DNA of 53,213 bases. Source: Nemertoderma westbladi. Lineage: Eukaryota; Xenacoelomorpha; Nemertodermatida; Nemertodermatidae. Of this stretch, positions 20,206 to 32,100 are shown in pieces (positions within the stretch are counted from its first letter, which is position 1; each line of letters starts with the position of its first letter). The translations under genes were made by a program, and so were the position numbers. The stretch lies in the NCBI GenBank assembly GCA_032718475.1, contig JAUCBJ010009139.1, positions 1-53,213 of the forward strand, in the 5' to 3' direction. Below the pieces are notes generated by a model, which ran no database searches, was not told the DNA's origin, and was given only the letters and a program-made list of their open reading frames with translations.

Positions 20206-21063
20206 ATGGATGTGTCAGAAGATAAGAAGTTTCCTCTCCATCGCCTGGAAACCAGTTTAAATAAATTCATCCGCGTAGCGATTCCCGCAGACATGGAGCG
20301 GTTGCGACTCCACGAAATCAATATCGAGAAGTTTCAACGTTTGGGGGATCAGGTTAGTCTGAACAGAGAGCAGATCAACGCCTCTAGAACGGTGCAATCT
20401 CTAGTGGCGACGTTGCGAGATCTGGATGGGATGAAACGACAGTGCCGAAGCGAAGATCATAAAGAGTTCGATACGAGGGTTCATACGACGCGAGACCAAG
20501 CGACTACTGCGGTTGAGGCATTCATAGCGGCGTGCGGGAGGAATAGGGCCGGACCCGGAAGTGGGATGCAAACACGTACGTTGGGAACCGGAAGTCGCGA
20601 TTACACCAACGATGACGTTACAGAAACAGACGACCTGCTGAACTCGGATACGGAAACAGTTGCCATAGAGACACAATTAGTAATGAACCGAGCGAGCACT
20701 GCGAGTGTATTAGAACTGCAAACGAGTCTCACTGACCTCAGCGACATGTACCGGAGTTTCAGCGCGTTAGTTAGCGAGCAGAGGGAGCGGGTTGAGTCCA
20801 TAGAGGAGCGGATAGAGGCTGCCGCTGTGGATGTGGACCGAGGGAACGTCCATCTGCGACGCGCGGCCGTGTTGAAGGCAGCCATGTTCCCGGTGACAGG
20901 GGCCCTCATTGGAGCCTGTCTGGGGGGGCCGGTCGGACTGGTGTCCGGAGCCAAACTCGGCGGATTAGCGGCAGCGGCCGGGTCCGGAATCGGTTTCGGA
21001 GCCGGAGCGCTGCTTAAATCGTTTTATAACAAACAAACAAACAATGAAAAGAAAAATCAGTAA
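20206..21063 (+). CDS. STX17: Syntaxin-17, autophagosomal Qa-SNARE
   Basis: The ATG at 20206 gives 285 residues, beginning MDVSEDKKF and aligning with vertebrate STX17, which also starts with an SED motif; the frame is open upstream but has no earlier ATG. The N-terminal region carries LNKFIRVAIPADMERLR and INIEKFQR, characteristic of STX17. The SNARE helix spans about 168-222, with the zero-layer Gln near residue 192 (LVSEQRER). Residues about 226-270 form the Gly-rich hairpin of two membrane segments (GALIGACLGGPVGL, then GGLAAAAGSGIGFGAGALL) that targets STX17 to autophagosomes. In animals it pairs with SNAP29 and VAMP8 to fuse autophagosomes with lysosomes. All domains are present and in normal order. 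The complete gene is one exon here, unlike vertebrate STX17, with a short Lys/Asn-rich tail. Confidence 0.95.
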   Translation: MDVSEDKKFPLHRLETSLNKFIRVAIPADMERLRLHEINIEKFQRLGDQVSLNREQINASRTVQSLVATLRDLDGMKRQCRSEDHKEFDTRVHTTRDQATTAVEAFIAACGRNRAGPGSGMQTRTLGTGSRDYTNDDVTETDDLLNSDTETVAIETQLVMNRASTASVLELQTSLTDLSDMYRSFSALVSEQRERVESIEERIEAAAVDVDRGNVHLRRAAVLKAAMFPVTGALIGACLGGPVGLVSGAKLGGLAAAAGSGIGFGAGALLKSFYNKQTNNEKKNQ

Positions 21064-21418
21064 ACATAATAATTATGATGGTAATTAATTAATTAATTCT
21101 CAGTAGGCCTATCTTGTTGCAGTTGAAATCGTTTATTTTTTTTATATAATTATTATCAACTGGCTTTGTCTTTTTGTGCTATCCTACTCGTATTCCGTCT
21201 TGGGGAATATTAATAATATGAAACCAGATATCCGTCTATCCGGACTCAATCTACTGTACAACCAAATTCATCTAACTAAACCGATCTAAAATATTTGAGT
21301 ATTATTTATTGTAAGACTTAAGACATCATTTATAACAGGAAGGAAAATCTGTTGACTTTGAATTCGACTGGTGGTGAGTGATAACGCTAAATTTAAAATA
21401 TGTAAATCGTTATAACTT
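21064..21418. other. 3' flank of STX17, AT-rich
   Basis: No gene is seen. A (TTAA)n-like stretch follows the stop codon at 21084-21097. Confidence 0.45.
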
Positions 21419-21633
21419 CAATTAGTCAAGCGAGTTAAGTAGAAAACCATCAATTAGGTAGCAGCAGCAGCAATACAGCAGAATGTAGCACAATATAAAA
21501 AAACAACCAAGACCTAGACAGTTGCATGCAACTGATCGGTAGGTTTCGCCTCACAGTGGGAGGCATTCTCAAGGGGCCAAGCCGGGAAAAGATAGTAAAA
21601 ATGAAATCCCAGCGGGAGAAGCAACTGGCACTC

Positions 21634-21833
21634 TAACGAAGATAGAGGCGTGTACAGTAACTAGTCACTGGGAAGCAGCACTGTAACGAAGATAGAGGCG
21701 TGTACAGTAACTAGTCACTGGGAAGCAGCACTGTAACGAAGATAGAGGCGTGTACAGTAACTAGTCACTGGGAAGCAGCACTGTAACGAAGATAGAGGCG
21801 TGTACAGTAACTAGTCACTGGGAAGCAGCACTA
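21634..21833 (-). repeat. 50-bp satellite units in the left foldback arm
   Basis: About four copies of the 50-bp unit lie here in the opposite orientation to all arrays from 22255 onward. They are nearly identical to one another, differing mainly at the first unit. Confidence 0.93.
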
Positions 21834-21940
21834 CAAACTTACACCAATTACAATCACGTATATGTTTGTTAATTACGGACTGGCGCGTGGGAATATATAA
21901 ATATAATACATTTCGAACTACTGAAAATCAGACAGCAGTG

Positions 21941-22158
21941 GGTCTTGCGCTATGCCAGTCAGCCAACGTGTATTGGGCTCTCCTTGGTACGTAATGATGT
22001 GTGGGTCTCATACCCAAGACATGCACGCACACGGCCAATTCTGAATTCGGTTTGTTTTCACCACATCCAAACTGCGCCATTCACTCTCATCTTTAAATCA
22101 CCATGTCCTCGTTATTCTTGCTTCTAACGTCGTTTATTCATTATCTTGTCCCTGAATC
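21941..22158. other. Central loop of the foldback
   Basis: About 220 bases separate the two innermost arm sequences. A 60-codon open frame is present but resembles nothing known. No transposase is seen. Confidence 0.5.
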
Positions 22159-22254
22159 ACTGCTGCATGTTCTGCAGAAGTTCGAAATATTCCCACGCGC
22201 CAGTCCGTAATTAACAAACATATACGTGATTGCGATTGGTGTAAGTTTGTAGTG

Positions 22255-23202
22255 CTGCTTCCTAGTGACTAGTTACTGTACACGCCTCTATCTTCGTTAC
22301 AGTGCTGCTTCCCAGTGACTAGTTACTGTACACGCCTCTATCTTCGTTACAGTGCTGCTTCCCAGTGGCTAGTTACTGTACACGCCTCTATCTTCGTTAC
22401 AGTGCTGCTTCCCAGTGGCTAGTTACTGTACACGCCTCTATCTTCGTTACAGTGCTGCTTCCCAGTGACTAGTTACTGTACACGCCTCTATCTTCGTTAC
22501 AGTGCTGCTTCCCAGTGGCTAGTTACTGTACACGCCTCTATCTTCGTTACAGTGCTGCTTCCAGTGACTAGTTACTGTACACGCCTCTATCTTCGTTACA
22601 GTGCTGCTTCCCAGTGGCTAGTTACTGTACACGCCTCTATCTTCGTTAGAGTGCTGCTTCCCAGTGACTAGTTACTGTACACTCCTCTATCTTCGTTACA
22701 GTGCTGCTTCCCAGTGGCTAGTTACTGTACACGCCTCTATCTTCGTTACAGTGCTGCTTCCCAGTGACTAGTTACTGTACACGCCTCTATCTTCGTTACA
22801 GTGCTGCTTCCCAGTGGCTAGTTACTGTACACGCCTCTATCTTCGTTACAGTGCTGCTTCCCAGTGACTAGTTACTGTACACGCCTCTATCTTCGTTACA
22901 GTGCTGCTTCCCAGTGGCTAGTTACTGTACACGCCTCTATCTTCGTTAGAGTGCTGCTTCCCAGTGACTAGTTACTGTACACTCCTCTATCTTCGTTACA
23001 GTGCTGCTTCCCAGTGGCTAGTTACTGTACACGCCTCTATCTTCGTTACAGTGCTGCTTCCCAGTGACTAGTTACTGTACACGCCTCTATCTTCGTTACA
23101 GTGATGCTTCCCAGTGGCTAGTTACTGTACACGCCTCTATCTTCGTTACAGTGATGCTTCCCAGTGACTAGTTACTGTACACGCCTCTATCTTCGTTACA
23201 GT
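22255..23202 (+). repeat. 50-bp satellite array A
   Basis: About nineteen units of CTAGTTACTGTACACGCC / TCTATCTTCGTTACAGTG / CTGCTTCCCAGTGA. Diagnostic variants are mixed along the array: GTGGCTAG for GTGACTAG, CACTCCTC for CACGCCTC, GTTAGAGTG for GTTACAGTG and GTGATGCTTC. One unit lacks a C near 22561. Confidence 0.96.
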
Positions 23203-25508
23203 CTATACACTCTATACAAGACTGTAATGCATTTACACTTCGACCCTTCTCCAGTGATCACCGCCTTATTGTGGCCAAGGTAAGACTTAGTCTGCGTGCT
23301 AGCAGAACAACGAAATCTGCCTTGCCACGGCATGACTGGTCCTCTCTGTTGCAACAGCCAAGTGTGAGATCCAGCTTCATACTACAACTGAGCAACAGGT
23401 ATGAGGCTCTTGCCTCTGAGGCGGCAGATCACTGTGAGGGCTATACTGCCTTTACAGAAGCAGTTAAGTTAGCAGCTGCAGAAACAGTTCCTGTATACCC
23501 TCGAAACAGGAAAAGGGCCCCCTGGACTGACAACAAAATTCAGAAGTGCCGAAATGACCTCTATAAGACGCTGAAAGAGTCCCGACTCAAACAGACTACA
23601 GCGGCCAAGAATGCAGTTAAAGCTGCATCTAGGTCCCTGAACAGGCAGTACTCTGTTAATCTACAGGAGCTAATAAACCAACAGGTTGATGCCATCAATG
23701 ATGCTGACGACAGCAGGCAATCATCCCAGGCATGGAAATCGATCAATCTGCTTACTGGGCGGAAAAGCCAACCGACCACCAAGGTTAAGGCTGAATCACC
23801 AGCCGATCGCCTCAATGGTTGGAAAGCCCACTTTGAAAAGCTCCTCAATAATGACAGGGTATTGCCTGATAACTTTATAGAAGTAAAAGTGTCTGAGTCT
23901 GTACTCCCAGATATTCCCATTGGCGATATCTCCTTTGCAGAAGTGAAGGCTGCTGCAAAGAGCATTAAGACCAATCGTGCCAGTGGAGTAGATGGTGTTC
24001 CCCCTGAGGTCTTTAAAATACCTGAGTGTTTAAAGATCATCTATCCCATCATAGTAGACATGTACCGTACAACAAGAGTCCCACAAGAAATGAAAACAAA
24101 TAAGTTGGTGCCAGTTCCCAAGAAGGGCAACCTAACACTCTATGGTTCTTTTCGGGGAATCTCATTGATCTCGATTACTGCAAAACTATACAATAGAATT
24201 CTATTAAATCGCATCAGGGATCCCATTGAGAGACTGTTACGTGGAAATCAGAATGGGTTCCGTAAAGGTCGTGGGACCATGGAGCCCATTTTGGCACTTA
24301 GAAGGATAATTGAAGAGTTATCAAAAAAGAAAGACAGGCATCTGGCTGTTATCTTTGTTGACTTCTTCAAGGCCTTTGATTCAGTCTCTCGCTCACGTAT
24401 GTTCAGCATACTTTCATTATATGGGATTCCTGATGAAATTATTGCAGCAATCAGATCAGTATACGATGGTTCGACAACATTCGTGTCTACTGTTGACGGT
24501 GACACAGAACCATTTGAAGTGTTATGGGGCGTCCTCCAAGGAGACACACTTGCACCATTCTTGTTCATTATTGTGGTTGACTATGTTCTACGCATGTCCT
24601 TAGATCATCATAATGATGATGGGGTGATGATAACTCCACCTACTGGCTCCAGAAGTCGAGGAAATCCTGCCAAGTACCTAACTGATCTAGACTTTGCTGA
24701 TGACTTAGGAGTACTCTCAGAATCATTAGAGGGAGCCCAGCGGCTCCTCAGCTCATTAGAACATGCTGCTTCTAGTGTTGGTCTTTTTATTAACTCCAGA
24801 AAGACCAAAATTCTGACAGTTAACTTTGAAAGTCCTCAGCAAGTCTCTGATCGGATGACCATAAGCTCAAAGGATGGTATGCTTGAGCATGTGGACGACT
24901 TCTGTTACCTGGGATCATGGATCCGGAAGTCAGGTGAGGACCTTCGAATACGTAAGGGAAAGGCATGGGCAGCCTTGAATAGGCTTTCCAGGATTTGGAA
25001 GTCACCTAGAATTAATCGGAAACTTAAGGTCCGATTCTTTAGAGCAGCAGTAGTTCCAGTACTCCTCTACGGGAGTCCATGCTGGGCTCTAACTGCTGAG
25101 GACACCAAATCTCTGGATGGCACATTCGCAAGAATGCTACGCCGGGTTCATTGTGTCAAGTACAATGCACACATCTCCAATCAGACACTATATAACATTG
25201 GAGGTGTCTCATTGGTTCCCCCAAGCTTGACACTAGAACAAAATCGCATCCGCTTTGCAGGACATTGCTTTCGCCGTGAGGACCAGCCAGTGCATAATCT
25301 TGTACTTTGGCAGCCTCATGGAGTGAATAAGCATGGTGGACAGCCCATGACTTTCTTGAGACGCATCTTAAAGGACACTGGCCTTAAAGATGCGGATGAT
25401 CTAGCAAATGTCATGGGTGATAGGGAGTTGTGGCGGCGCAATTTTGTTGACAAGCCGGCACAGCATTCTTAAAAATGCAGCTGCAATGCAGCATGCCGAT
25501 CCTAGTAG
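23203..25508 (+). mobile_element. RTE-like LINE copy 1 inserted in the satellite
   Basis: A non-LTR retrotransposon lies within a satellite unit, flanked by an 11-bp target-site duplication TTCGTTACAGT (23192-23202 and 25509-25519). It is 5' truncated: only the end of the endonuclease, with its SDH motif, precedes the RT. The 3' UTR is 36 bases and ends in TAGTAG. A very short 3' UTR with a simple tail is typical of the RTE group. Confidence 0.88.
23205..25472 (+). CDS. RTE-like LINE polyprotein, 5' truncated
   Basis: The open frame has no true start, since it begins inside the truncated endonuclease domain, whose last conserved motif SDHRL is at 23250-23264. Counting from 23271, residues 1-220 form a linker containing WKAHFEKLLN. 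The reverse transcriptase follows at about 225-520, with VDFFKAFDSV (first catalytic Asp), GVLQGDTLAPFLF, and LDFADD as the active-site pair (FADD in place of YADD). A C-terminal region of about 200 residues has RFAGHCFRR, which other LINE polyproteins of this type also carry. It would prime reverse transcription at a nicked target. There are no internal stops, so the insertion is young, but the missing endonuclease means this copy cannot move by itself. Confidence 0.85.
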   Translation: MHSIQDCNAFTLRPFSSDHRLIVAKVRLSLRASRTTKSALPRHDWSSLLQQPSVRSSFILQLSNRYEALASEAADHCEGYTAFTEAVKLAAAETVPVYPRNRKRAPWTDNKIQKCRNDLYKTLKESRLKQTTAAKNAVKAASRSLNRQYSVNLQELINQQVDAINDADDSRQSSQAWKSINLLTGRKSQPTTKVKAESPADRLNGWKAHFEKLLNNDRVLPDNFIEVKVSESVLPDIPIGDISFAEVKAAAKSIKTNRASGVDGVPPEVFKIPECLKIIYPIIVDMYRTTRVPQEMKTNKLVPVPKKGNLTLYGSFRGISLISITAKLYNRILLNRIRDPIERLLRGNQNGFRKGRGTMEPILALRRIIEELSKKKDRHLAVIFVDFFKAFDSVSRSRMFSILSLYGIPDEIIAAIRSVYDGSTTFVSTVDGDTEPFEVLWGVLQGDTLAPFLFIIVVDYVLRMSLDHHNDDGVMITPPTGSRSRGNPAKYLTDLDFADDLGVLSESLEGAQRLLSSLEHAASSVGLFINSRKTKILTVNFESPQQVSDRMTISSKDGMLEHVDDFCYLGSWIRKSGEDLRIRKGKAWAALNRLSRIWKSPRINRKLKVRFFRAAVVPVLLYGSPCWALTAEDTKSLDGTFARMLRRVHCVKYNAHISNQTLYNIGGVSLVPPSLTLEQNRIRFAGHCFRREDQPVHNLVLWQPHGVNKHGGQPMTFLRRILKDTGLKDADDLANVMGDRELWRRNFVDKPAQHS

Positions 25509-27219
25509 TTCGTTACAGTGCTGCTTCCCAGTGACTAGTTACTGTACACGCCTCTATCTTCGTTACAGTGCTGCTTCCCAGTGGCTAGTTACTGTACACG
25601 CCTCTATCTTCGTTACAGTGCTGCTTCCCAGTGGCTAGTTACTGTACACGCCTCTATCTTCGTTAGAGTGCTGCTTCCCAGTGACTAGTTACTGTACACT
25701 CCTCTATCTTCGTTACAGTGCTGCTTCCCAGTGGCTAGTTACTGTACACGCCTCTATCTTCGTTACAGTGCTGCTTCCCAGTGACTAGTTACTGTACACG
25801 CCTCTATCTTCGTTACAGTGCTGCTTCCCAGTGGCTAGTTACTGTACACGCCTCTATCTTCGTTAGAGTGCTGCTTCCCAGTGACTAGTTACTGTACACT
25901 CCTCTATCTTCGTTACAGTGCTGCTTCCCAGTGGCTAGTTACTGTACACGCCTCTATCTTCGTTACAGTGCTGCTTCCCAGTGACTAGTTACTGTACACG
26001 CCTCTATCTTCGTTACAGTGCTGCTTCCCAGTGGCTAGTTACTGTACACGCCTCTATCTTCGTTACAGTGCTGCTTCCCAGTGACTAGTTACTGTACACG
26101 CCTCTATCTTCGTTACAGTGATGCTTCCCAGTGACTAGTTACTGTACACGCCTCTATCTTCGTTACAGTGCTGCTTCCCAGTGACTAGTTACTGTACACG
26201 CCTCTATCTTCGTTACAGTGCTGCTTCCCAGTGGCTAGTTACTGTACACGCCTCTATCTTCGTTACAGTGCTGCTTCCCAGTGACTAGTTACTGTACACT
26301 CCTCTATCTTCGTTACAGTGCTGCTTCCCAGTGGCTAGTTACTGTACACGCCTCTATCTTCGTTACAGTGCTGCTTCCCAGTGACTAGTTACTGTACACG
26401 CCTCTATCTTCGTTACAGTGCTGCTTCCCAGTGGCTAGTTACTGTACACGCCTCTATCTTCGTTACAGTGCTGCTTCCCAGTGACTAGTTACTGTACACG
26501 CCTCTATCTTCGTTACAGTGCTGCTTCCCAGTGACTAGTTACTGTACACGCCTCTATCTTCGTTACAGTGCTGCTTCCCAGTGACTAGTTACTGTACACG
26601 CCTCTATCTTCGTTACAGTGCTGCTTCCCAGTGGCTAGTTACTGTACACGCCTCTATCTTCGTTAGAGTGCTGCTTCCCAGTGACTAGTTACTGTACACT
26701 CCTCTATCTTCGTTACAGTGCTGCTTCCCAGTGGCTAGTTACTGTACACGCCTCTATCTTCGTTACAGTGCTGCTTCCCAGTGACTAGTTACTGTACACG
26801 CCTCTATCTTCGTTACAGTGCTGCTTCCCAGTGGCTAGTTACTGTACACGCCTCTATCTTCGTTACAGTGCTGCTTCCCAGTGACTAGTTACTGTACACG
26901 CCTCTATCTTCGTTACAGTGCTGCTTCCCAGTGGCTAGTTACTGTACACGCCTCTATCTTCGTTAGAGTGCTGCTTCCCAGTGACTAGTTACTGTACACT
27001 CCTCTATCTTCGTTACAGTGCTGCTTCCCAGTGGCTAGTTACTGTACACGCCTCTATCTTCGTTACAGTGCTGCTTCCCAGTGACTAGTTACTGTACACG
27101 CCTCTATCTTCGTTACAGTGATGCTTCCCAGTGGCTAGTTACTGTACACGCCTCTATCTTCGTTACAGTGATGCTTCCCAGTGACTAGTTACTGTACACG
27201 CCTCTATCTTCGTTACAGT
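25509..27219 (+). repeat. 50-bp satellite array B
   Basis: About thirty-four units, with the same mixture of variants as array A. The last several hundred bases before LINE copy 2 carry the same variant order as the stretch before LINE copy 1 (…GTTAGAG, CACTCC, GTGATGC, GTGATGC), showing that the flank was duplicated together with the LINE. Confidence 0.96.
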
Positions 27220-29066
27220 CTATACACTCTATACAAGACTGTAATGCATTTACACTTCGACCCTTCTCCAGTGATCACCGCCTTATTGTGGCCAAGGTAA
27301 GACTTAGTCTGCGTGCTAGCAGAACAACGAAATCTGCCTTGCCACGGCATGACTGGTCCTCTCTGTTGCAACAGCCAAGTGTGAGATCCAGCTTCATACT
27401 ACAACTGAGCAACAGGTATGAGGCTCTTGCCTCTGAGGCGGCAGATCACTGTGAGGGCTATACTGCCTTTACAGAAGCAGTTAAGTTAGCAGCTGCAGAA
27501 ACAGTTCCTGTATACCCTCGAAACAGGAAAAGGGCCCCCTGGACTGACAACAAAATTCAGAAGTGCCGAAATGACCTCTATAAGACGCTGAAAGAGTCCC
27601 GACTCAAACAGACTACAGCGGCCAAGAATGCAGTTAAAGCTGCATCTAGGTCCCTGAACAGGCAGTACTCTGTTAATCTACAGGAGCTAATAAACCAACA
27701 GGTTGATGCCATCAATGATGCTGACGACAGCAGGCAATCATCCCAGGCATGGAAATCGATCAATCTGCTTACTGGGCGGAAAAGCCAACCGACCACCAAG
27801 GTTAAGGCTGAATCACCAGCCGATCGCCTCAATGGTTGGAAAGCCCACTTTGAAAAGCTCCTCAATAATGACAGGGTATTGCCTGATAACTTTATAGAAG
27901 TAAAAGTGTCTGAGTCTGTACTCCCAGATATTCCCATTGGCGATATCTCCTTTGCAGAAGTGAAGGCTGCTGCAAAGAGCATTAAGACCAATCGTGCCAG
28001 TGGAGTAGATGGTGTTCCCCCTGAGGTCTTTAAAATACCTGAGTGTTTAAAGATCATCTATCCCATCATAGTAGACATGTACCGTACAACAAGAGTCCCA
28101 CAAGAAATGAAAACAAATAAGTTGGTGCCAGTTCCCAAGAAGGGCAACCTAACACTCTATGGTTCTTTTCGGGGAATCTCATTGATCTCGATTACTGCAA
28201 AACTATACAATAGAATTCTATTAAATCGCATCAGGGATCCCATTGAGAGACTGTTACGTGGAAATCAGAATGGGTTCCGTAAAGGTCGTGGGACCATGGA
28301 GCCCATTTTGGCACTTAGAAGGATAATTGAAGAGTTATCAAAAAAGAAAGACAGGCATCTGGCTGTTATCTTTGTTGACTTCTTCAAGGCCTTTGATTCA
28401 GTCTCTCGCTCACGTATGTTCAGCATACTTTCATTATATGGGATTCCTGATGAAATTATTGCAGCAATCAGATCAGTATACGATGGTTCGACAACATTCG
28501 TGTCTACTGTTGACGGTGACACAGAACCATTTGAAGTGTTATGGGGCGTCCTCCAAGGAGACACACTTGCACCATTCTTGTTCATTATTGTGGTTGACTA
28601 TGTTCTACGCATGTCCTTAGATCATCATAATGATGATGGGGTGATGATAACTCCACCTACTGGCTCCAGAAGTCGAGGAAATCCTGCCAAGTACCTAACT
28701 GATCTAGACTTTGCTGATGACTTAGGAGTACTCTCAGAATCATTAGAGGGAGCCCAGCGGCTCCTCAGCTCATTAGAACATGCTGCTTCTAGTGTTGGTC
28801 TTTTTATTAACTCCAGAAAGACCAAAATTCTGACAGTTAACTTTGAAAGTCCTCAGCAAGTCTCTGATCGGATGACCATAAGCTCAAAGGATGGTATGCT
28901 TGAGCATGTGGACGACTTCTGTTACCTGGGATCATGGATCCGGAAGTCAGGTGAGGACCTTCGAATACGTAAGGGAAAGGCATGGGCAGCCTTGAATAGG
29001 CTTTCCAGGATTTGGAAGTCACCTAGAATTAATCGGAAACTTAAGGTCCGATTCTTTAGAGCAGCA
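27220..29066 (+). mobile_element. RTE-like LINE copy 2, cut by assembly gap
   Basis: As far as I can read, this is identical to LINE copy 1 and lies exactly 4,017 bases further on, with the same junction in the satellite. Its open frame (from 27222) is intact to 29066, where the gap begins. The last 440 or so bases expected from copy 1, covering the C-terminal region, stop and TAGTAG tail, are lost in the gap. Any protein drawn across the gap into the satellite is an artefact. Confidence 0.92.
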
Positions 29067-29166
29067 NNNNNNNNNNNNNNNNNNNNNNNNNNNNNNNNNN
29101 NNNNNNNNNNNNNNNNNNNNNNNNNNNNNNNNNNNNNNNNNNNNNNNNNNNNNNNNNNNNNNNNNN
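29067..29166. other. 100-N assembly gap
   Basis: Exactly 100 N, the usual placeholder for a gap of unknown size. It joins the middle of LINE copy 2 to satellite DNA, so at least the missing LINE 3' end belongs here. Confidence 1.
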
Positions 29167-32100
29167 CTAGTTACTGTACACGCCTCTATCTTCGTTACAG
29201 TGCTGCTTCCCAGTGACTAGTTACTGTACACGCCTCTATCTTCGTTACAGTGCTGCTTCCCAGTGACTAGTTACTGTACACGCCTCTATCTTCGTTACAG
29301 TGCTGCTTCCCAGTGACTAGTTACTGTACACGCCTCTATCTTCGTTACAGTGCTGCTTCCCAGTGACTAGTTACTGTACACGCCTCTATCTTCGTTACAG
29401 TGCTGCTTCCCAGTGACTAGTTACTGTACACGCCTCTATCTTCGTTACAGTGCTGCTTCCCAGTGACTAGTTACTGTACACGCCTCTATCTTCGTTACAG
29501 TGCTGCTTCCCAGTGACTAGTTACTGTACACGCCTCTATCTTCGTTACAGTGCTGCTTCCCAGTGACTAGTTACTGTACACGCCTCTATCTTCGTTACAG
29601 TGCTGCTTCCCAGTGACTAGTTACTGTACACGCCTCTATCTTCGTTACAGTGCTGCTTCCCAGTGACTAGTTACTGTACACGCCTCTATCTTCGTTACAG
29701 TGCTGCTTCCCAGTGACTAGTTACTGTACACGCCTCTATCTTCGTTACAGTGCTGCTTCCCAGTGACTAGTTACTGTACACGCCTCTATCTTCGTTACAG
29801 TGCTGCTTCCCAGTGGCTAGTTACTGTACACGCCTCTATCTTCGTTACAGTGCTGCTTCCCAGTGACTAGTTACTGTACACGCCTCTATCTTCGTTACAG
29901 TGCTGCTTCCCAGTGACTAGTTACTGTACACGCCTCTATCTTCGTTACAGTGCTGCTTCCCAGTGACTAGTTACTGTACACGCCTCTATCTTCGTTACAG
30001 TGCTGCTTCCCAGTGACTAGTTACTGTACACGCCTCTATCTTCGTTACAGTGCTGCTTCCCAGTGACTAGTTACTGTACACGCCTCTATCTTCGTTACAG
30101 TGCTGCTTCCCAGTGACTAGTTACTGTACACGCCTCTATCTTCGTTACAGTGCTGCTTCCCAGTGACTAGTTACTGTACACGCCTCTATCTTCGTTACAG
30201 TGCTGCTTCCCAGTGACTAGTTACTGTACACGCCTCTATCTTCGTTACAGTGCTGCTTCCCAGTGACTAGTTACTGTACACGCCTCTATCTTCGTTACAG
30301 TGCTGCTTCCCAGTGACTAGTTACTGTACACGCCTCTATCTTCGTTACAGTGCTGCTTCCCAGTGACTAGTTACTGTACACGCCTCTATCTTCGTTACAG
30401 TGCTGCTTCCCAGTGACTAGTTACTGTACACGCCTCTATCTTCGTTACAGTGCTGCTTCCCAGTGACTAGTTACTGTACACGCCTCTATCTTCGTTACAG
30501 TGCTGCTTCCCAGTGGCTAGTTACTGTACACGCCTCTATCTTCGTTACAGTGCTGCTTCCCAGTGGCTAGTTACTGTACACGCCTCTATCTTCGTTACAG
30601 TGCTGCTTCCCAGTGACTAGTTACTGTACACGCCTCTATCTTCGTTACAGTGCTGCTTCCCAGTGGCTAGTTACTGTACACGCCTCTATCTTCGTTACAG
30701 TGCTGCTTCCCAGTGACTAGTTACTGTACACGCCTCTATCTTCGTTACAGTGCTGCTTCCCAGTGACTAGTTACTGTACACGCCTCTATCTTCGTTACAG
30801 TGCTGCTTCCCAGTGGCTAGTTACTGTACACGCCTCTATCTTCGTTACAGTGCTGCTTCCCAGTGACTAGTTACTGTACACGCCTCTATCTTCGTTACAG
30901 TGCTGCTTCCCAGTGGCTAGTTACTGTACACGCCTCTATCTTCGTTACAGTGCTGCTTCCCAGTGACTAGTTACTGTACACGCCTCTATCTTCGTTACAG
31001 TGCTGCTTCCCAGTGACTAGTTACTGTACACGCCTCTATCTTCGTTACAGTGCTGCTTCCCAGTGACTAGTTACTGTACACGCCTCTATCTTCGTTACAG
31101 TGCTGCTTCCCAGTGACTAGTTACTGTACACGCCTCTATCTTCGTTACAGTGCTGCTTCCCAGTGACTAGTTACTGTACACGCCTCTATCTTCGTTACAG
31201 TGCTGCTTCCCAGTGACTAGTTACTGTACACGCCTCTATCTTCGTTACAGTGCTGCTTCCCAGTGACTAGTTACTGTACACGCCTCTATCTTCGTTACAG
31301 TGCTGCTTCCCAGTGACTAGTTACTGTACACGCCTCTATCTTCGTTACAGTGCTGCTTCCCAGTGACTAGTTACTGTACACGCCTCTATCTTCGTTACAG
31401 TGCTGCTTCCCAGTGCTAGTTACTGTACACGCCTCTATCTTCGTTACAGTGCTGCTTCCCAGTGACTAGTTACTGTACACGCCTCTATCTTCGTTACAGT
31501 GCTGCTTCCCAGTGACTAGTTACTGTACACGCCTCTATCTTCGTTACAGTGCTGCTTCCCAGTGACTAGTTACTGTACACGCCTCTATCTTCGTTACAGT
31601 GCTGCTTCCCAGTGACTAGTTACTGTACACGCCTCTATCTTCGTTACAGTGCTGCTTCCCAGTGACTAGTTACTGTACACGCCTCTATCTTCGTTACAGT
31701 GCTGCTTCCCAGTGACTAGTTACTGTACACGCCTCTATCTTCGTTACAGTGCTGCTTCCCAGTGACTAGTTACTGTACACGCCTCTATCTTCGTTACAGT
31801 GCTGCTTCCCAGTGACTAGTTACTGTACACGCCTCTATCTTCGTTACAGTGCTGCTTCCCAGTGACTAGTTACTGTACACGCCTCTATCTTCGTTACAGT
31901 GCTGCTTCCCAGTGACTAGTTACTGTACACGCCTCTATCTTCGTTACAGTGCTGCTTCCCAGTGACTAGTTACTGTACTCGCCTCTATCTTCGTTACAGT
32001 GCTGCTTCCCAGTGACTAGTTACTGTACACGCCTCTATCTTCGTTACAGTGCTGCTTCCCAGTGACTAGTTACTGTACACGCCTCTATCTTCGTTACAGT

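Noticed and set aside
20401-20954. Antisense ORFs over STX17
   Set aside because: The plus-strand frame is unambiguous STX17.
22465-22671. 68-codon frame, and similar ones in the 50-bp array
   Set aside because: Pure satellite sequence read in one frame.
27288-29216. 642-residue protein drawn through the gap into satellite
   Set aside because: It crosses 100 N; residues after 29066 are artefactual.
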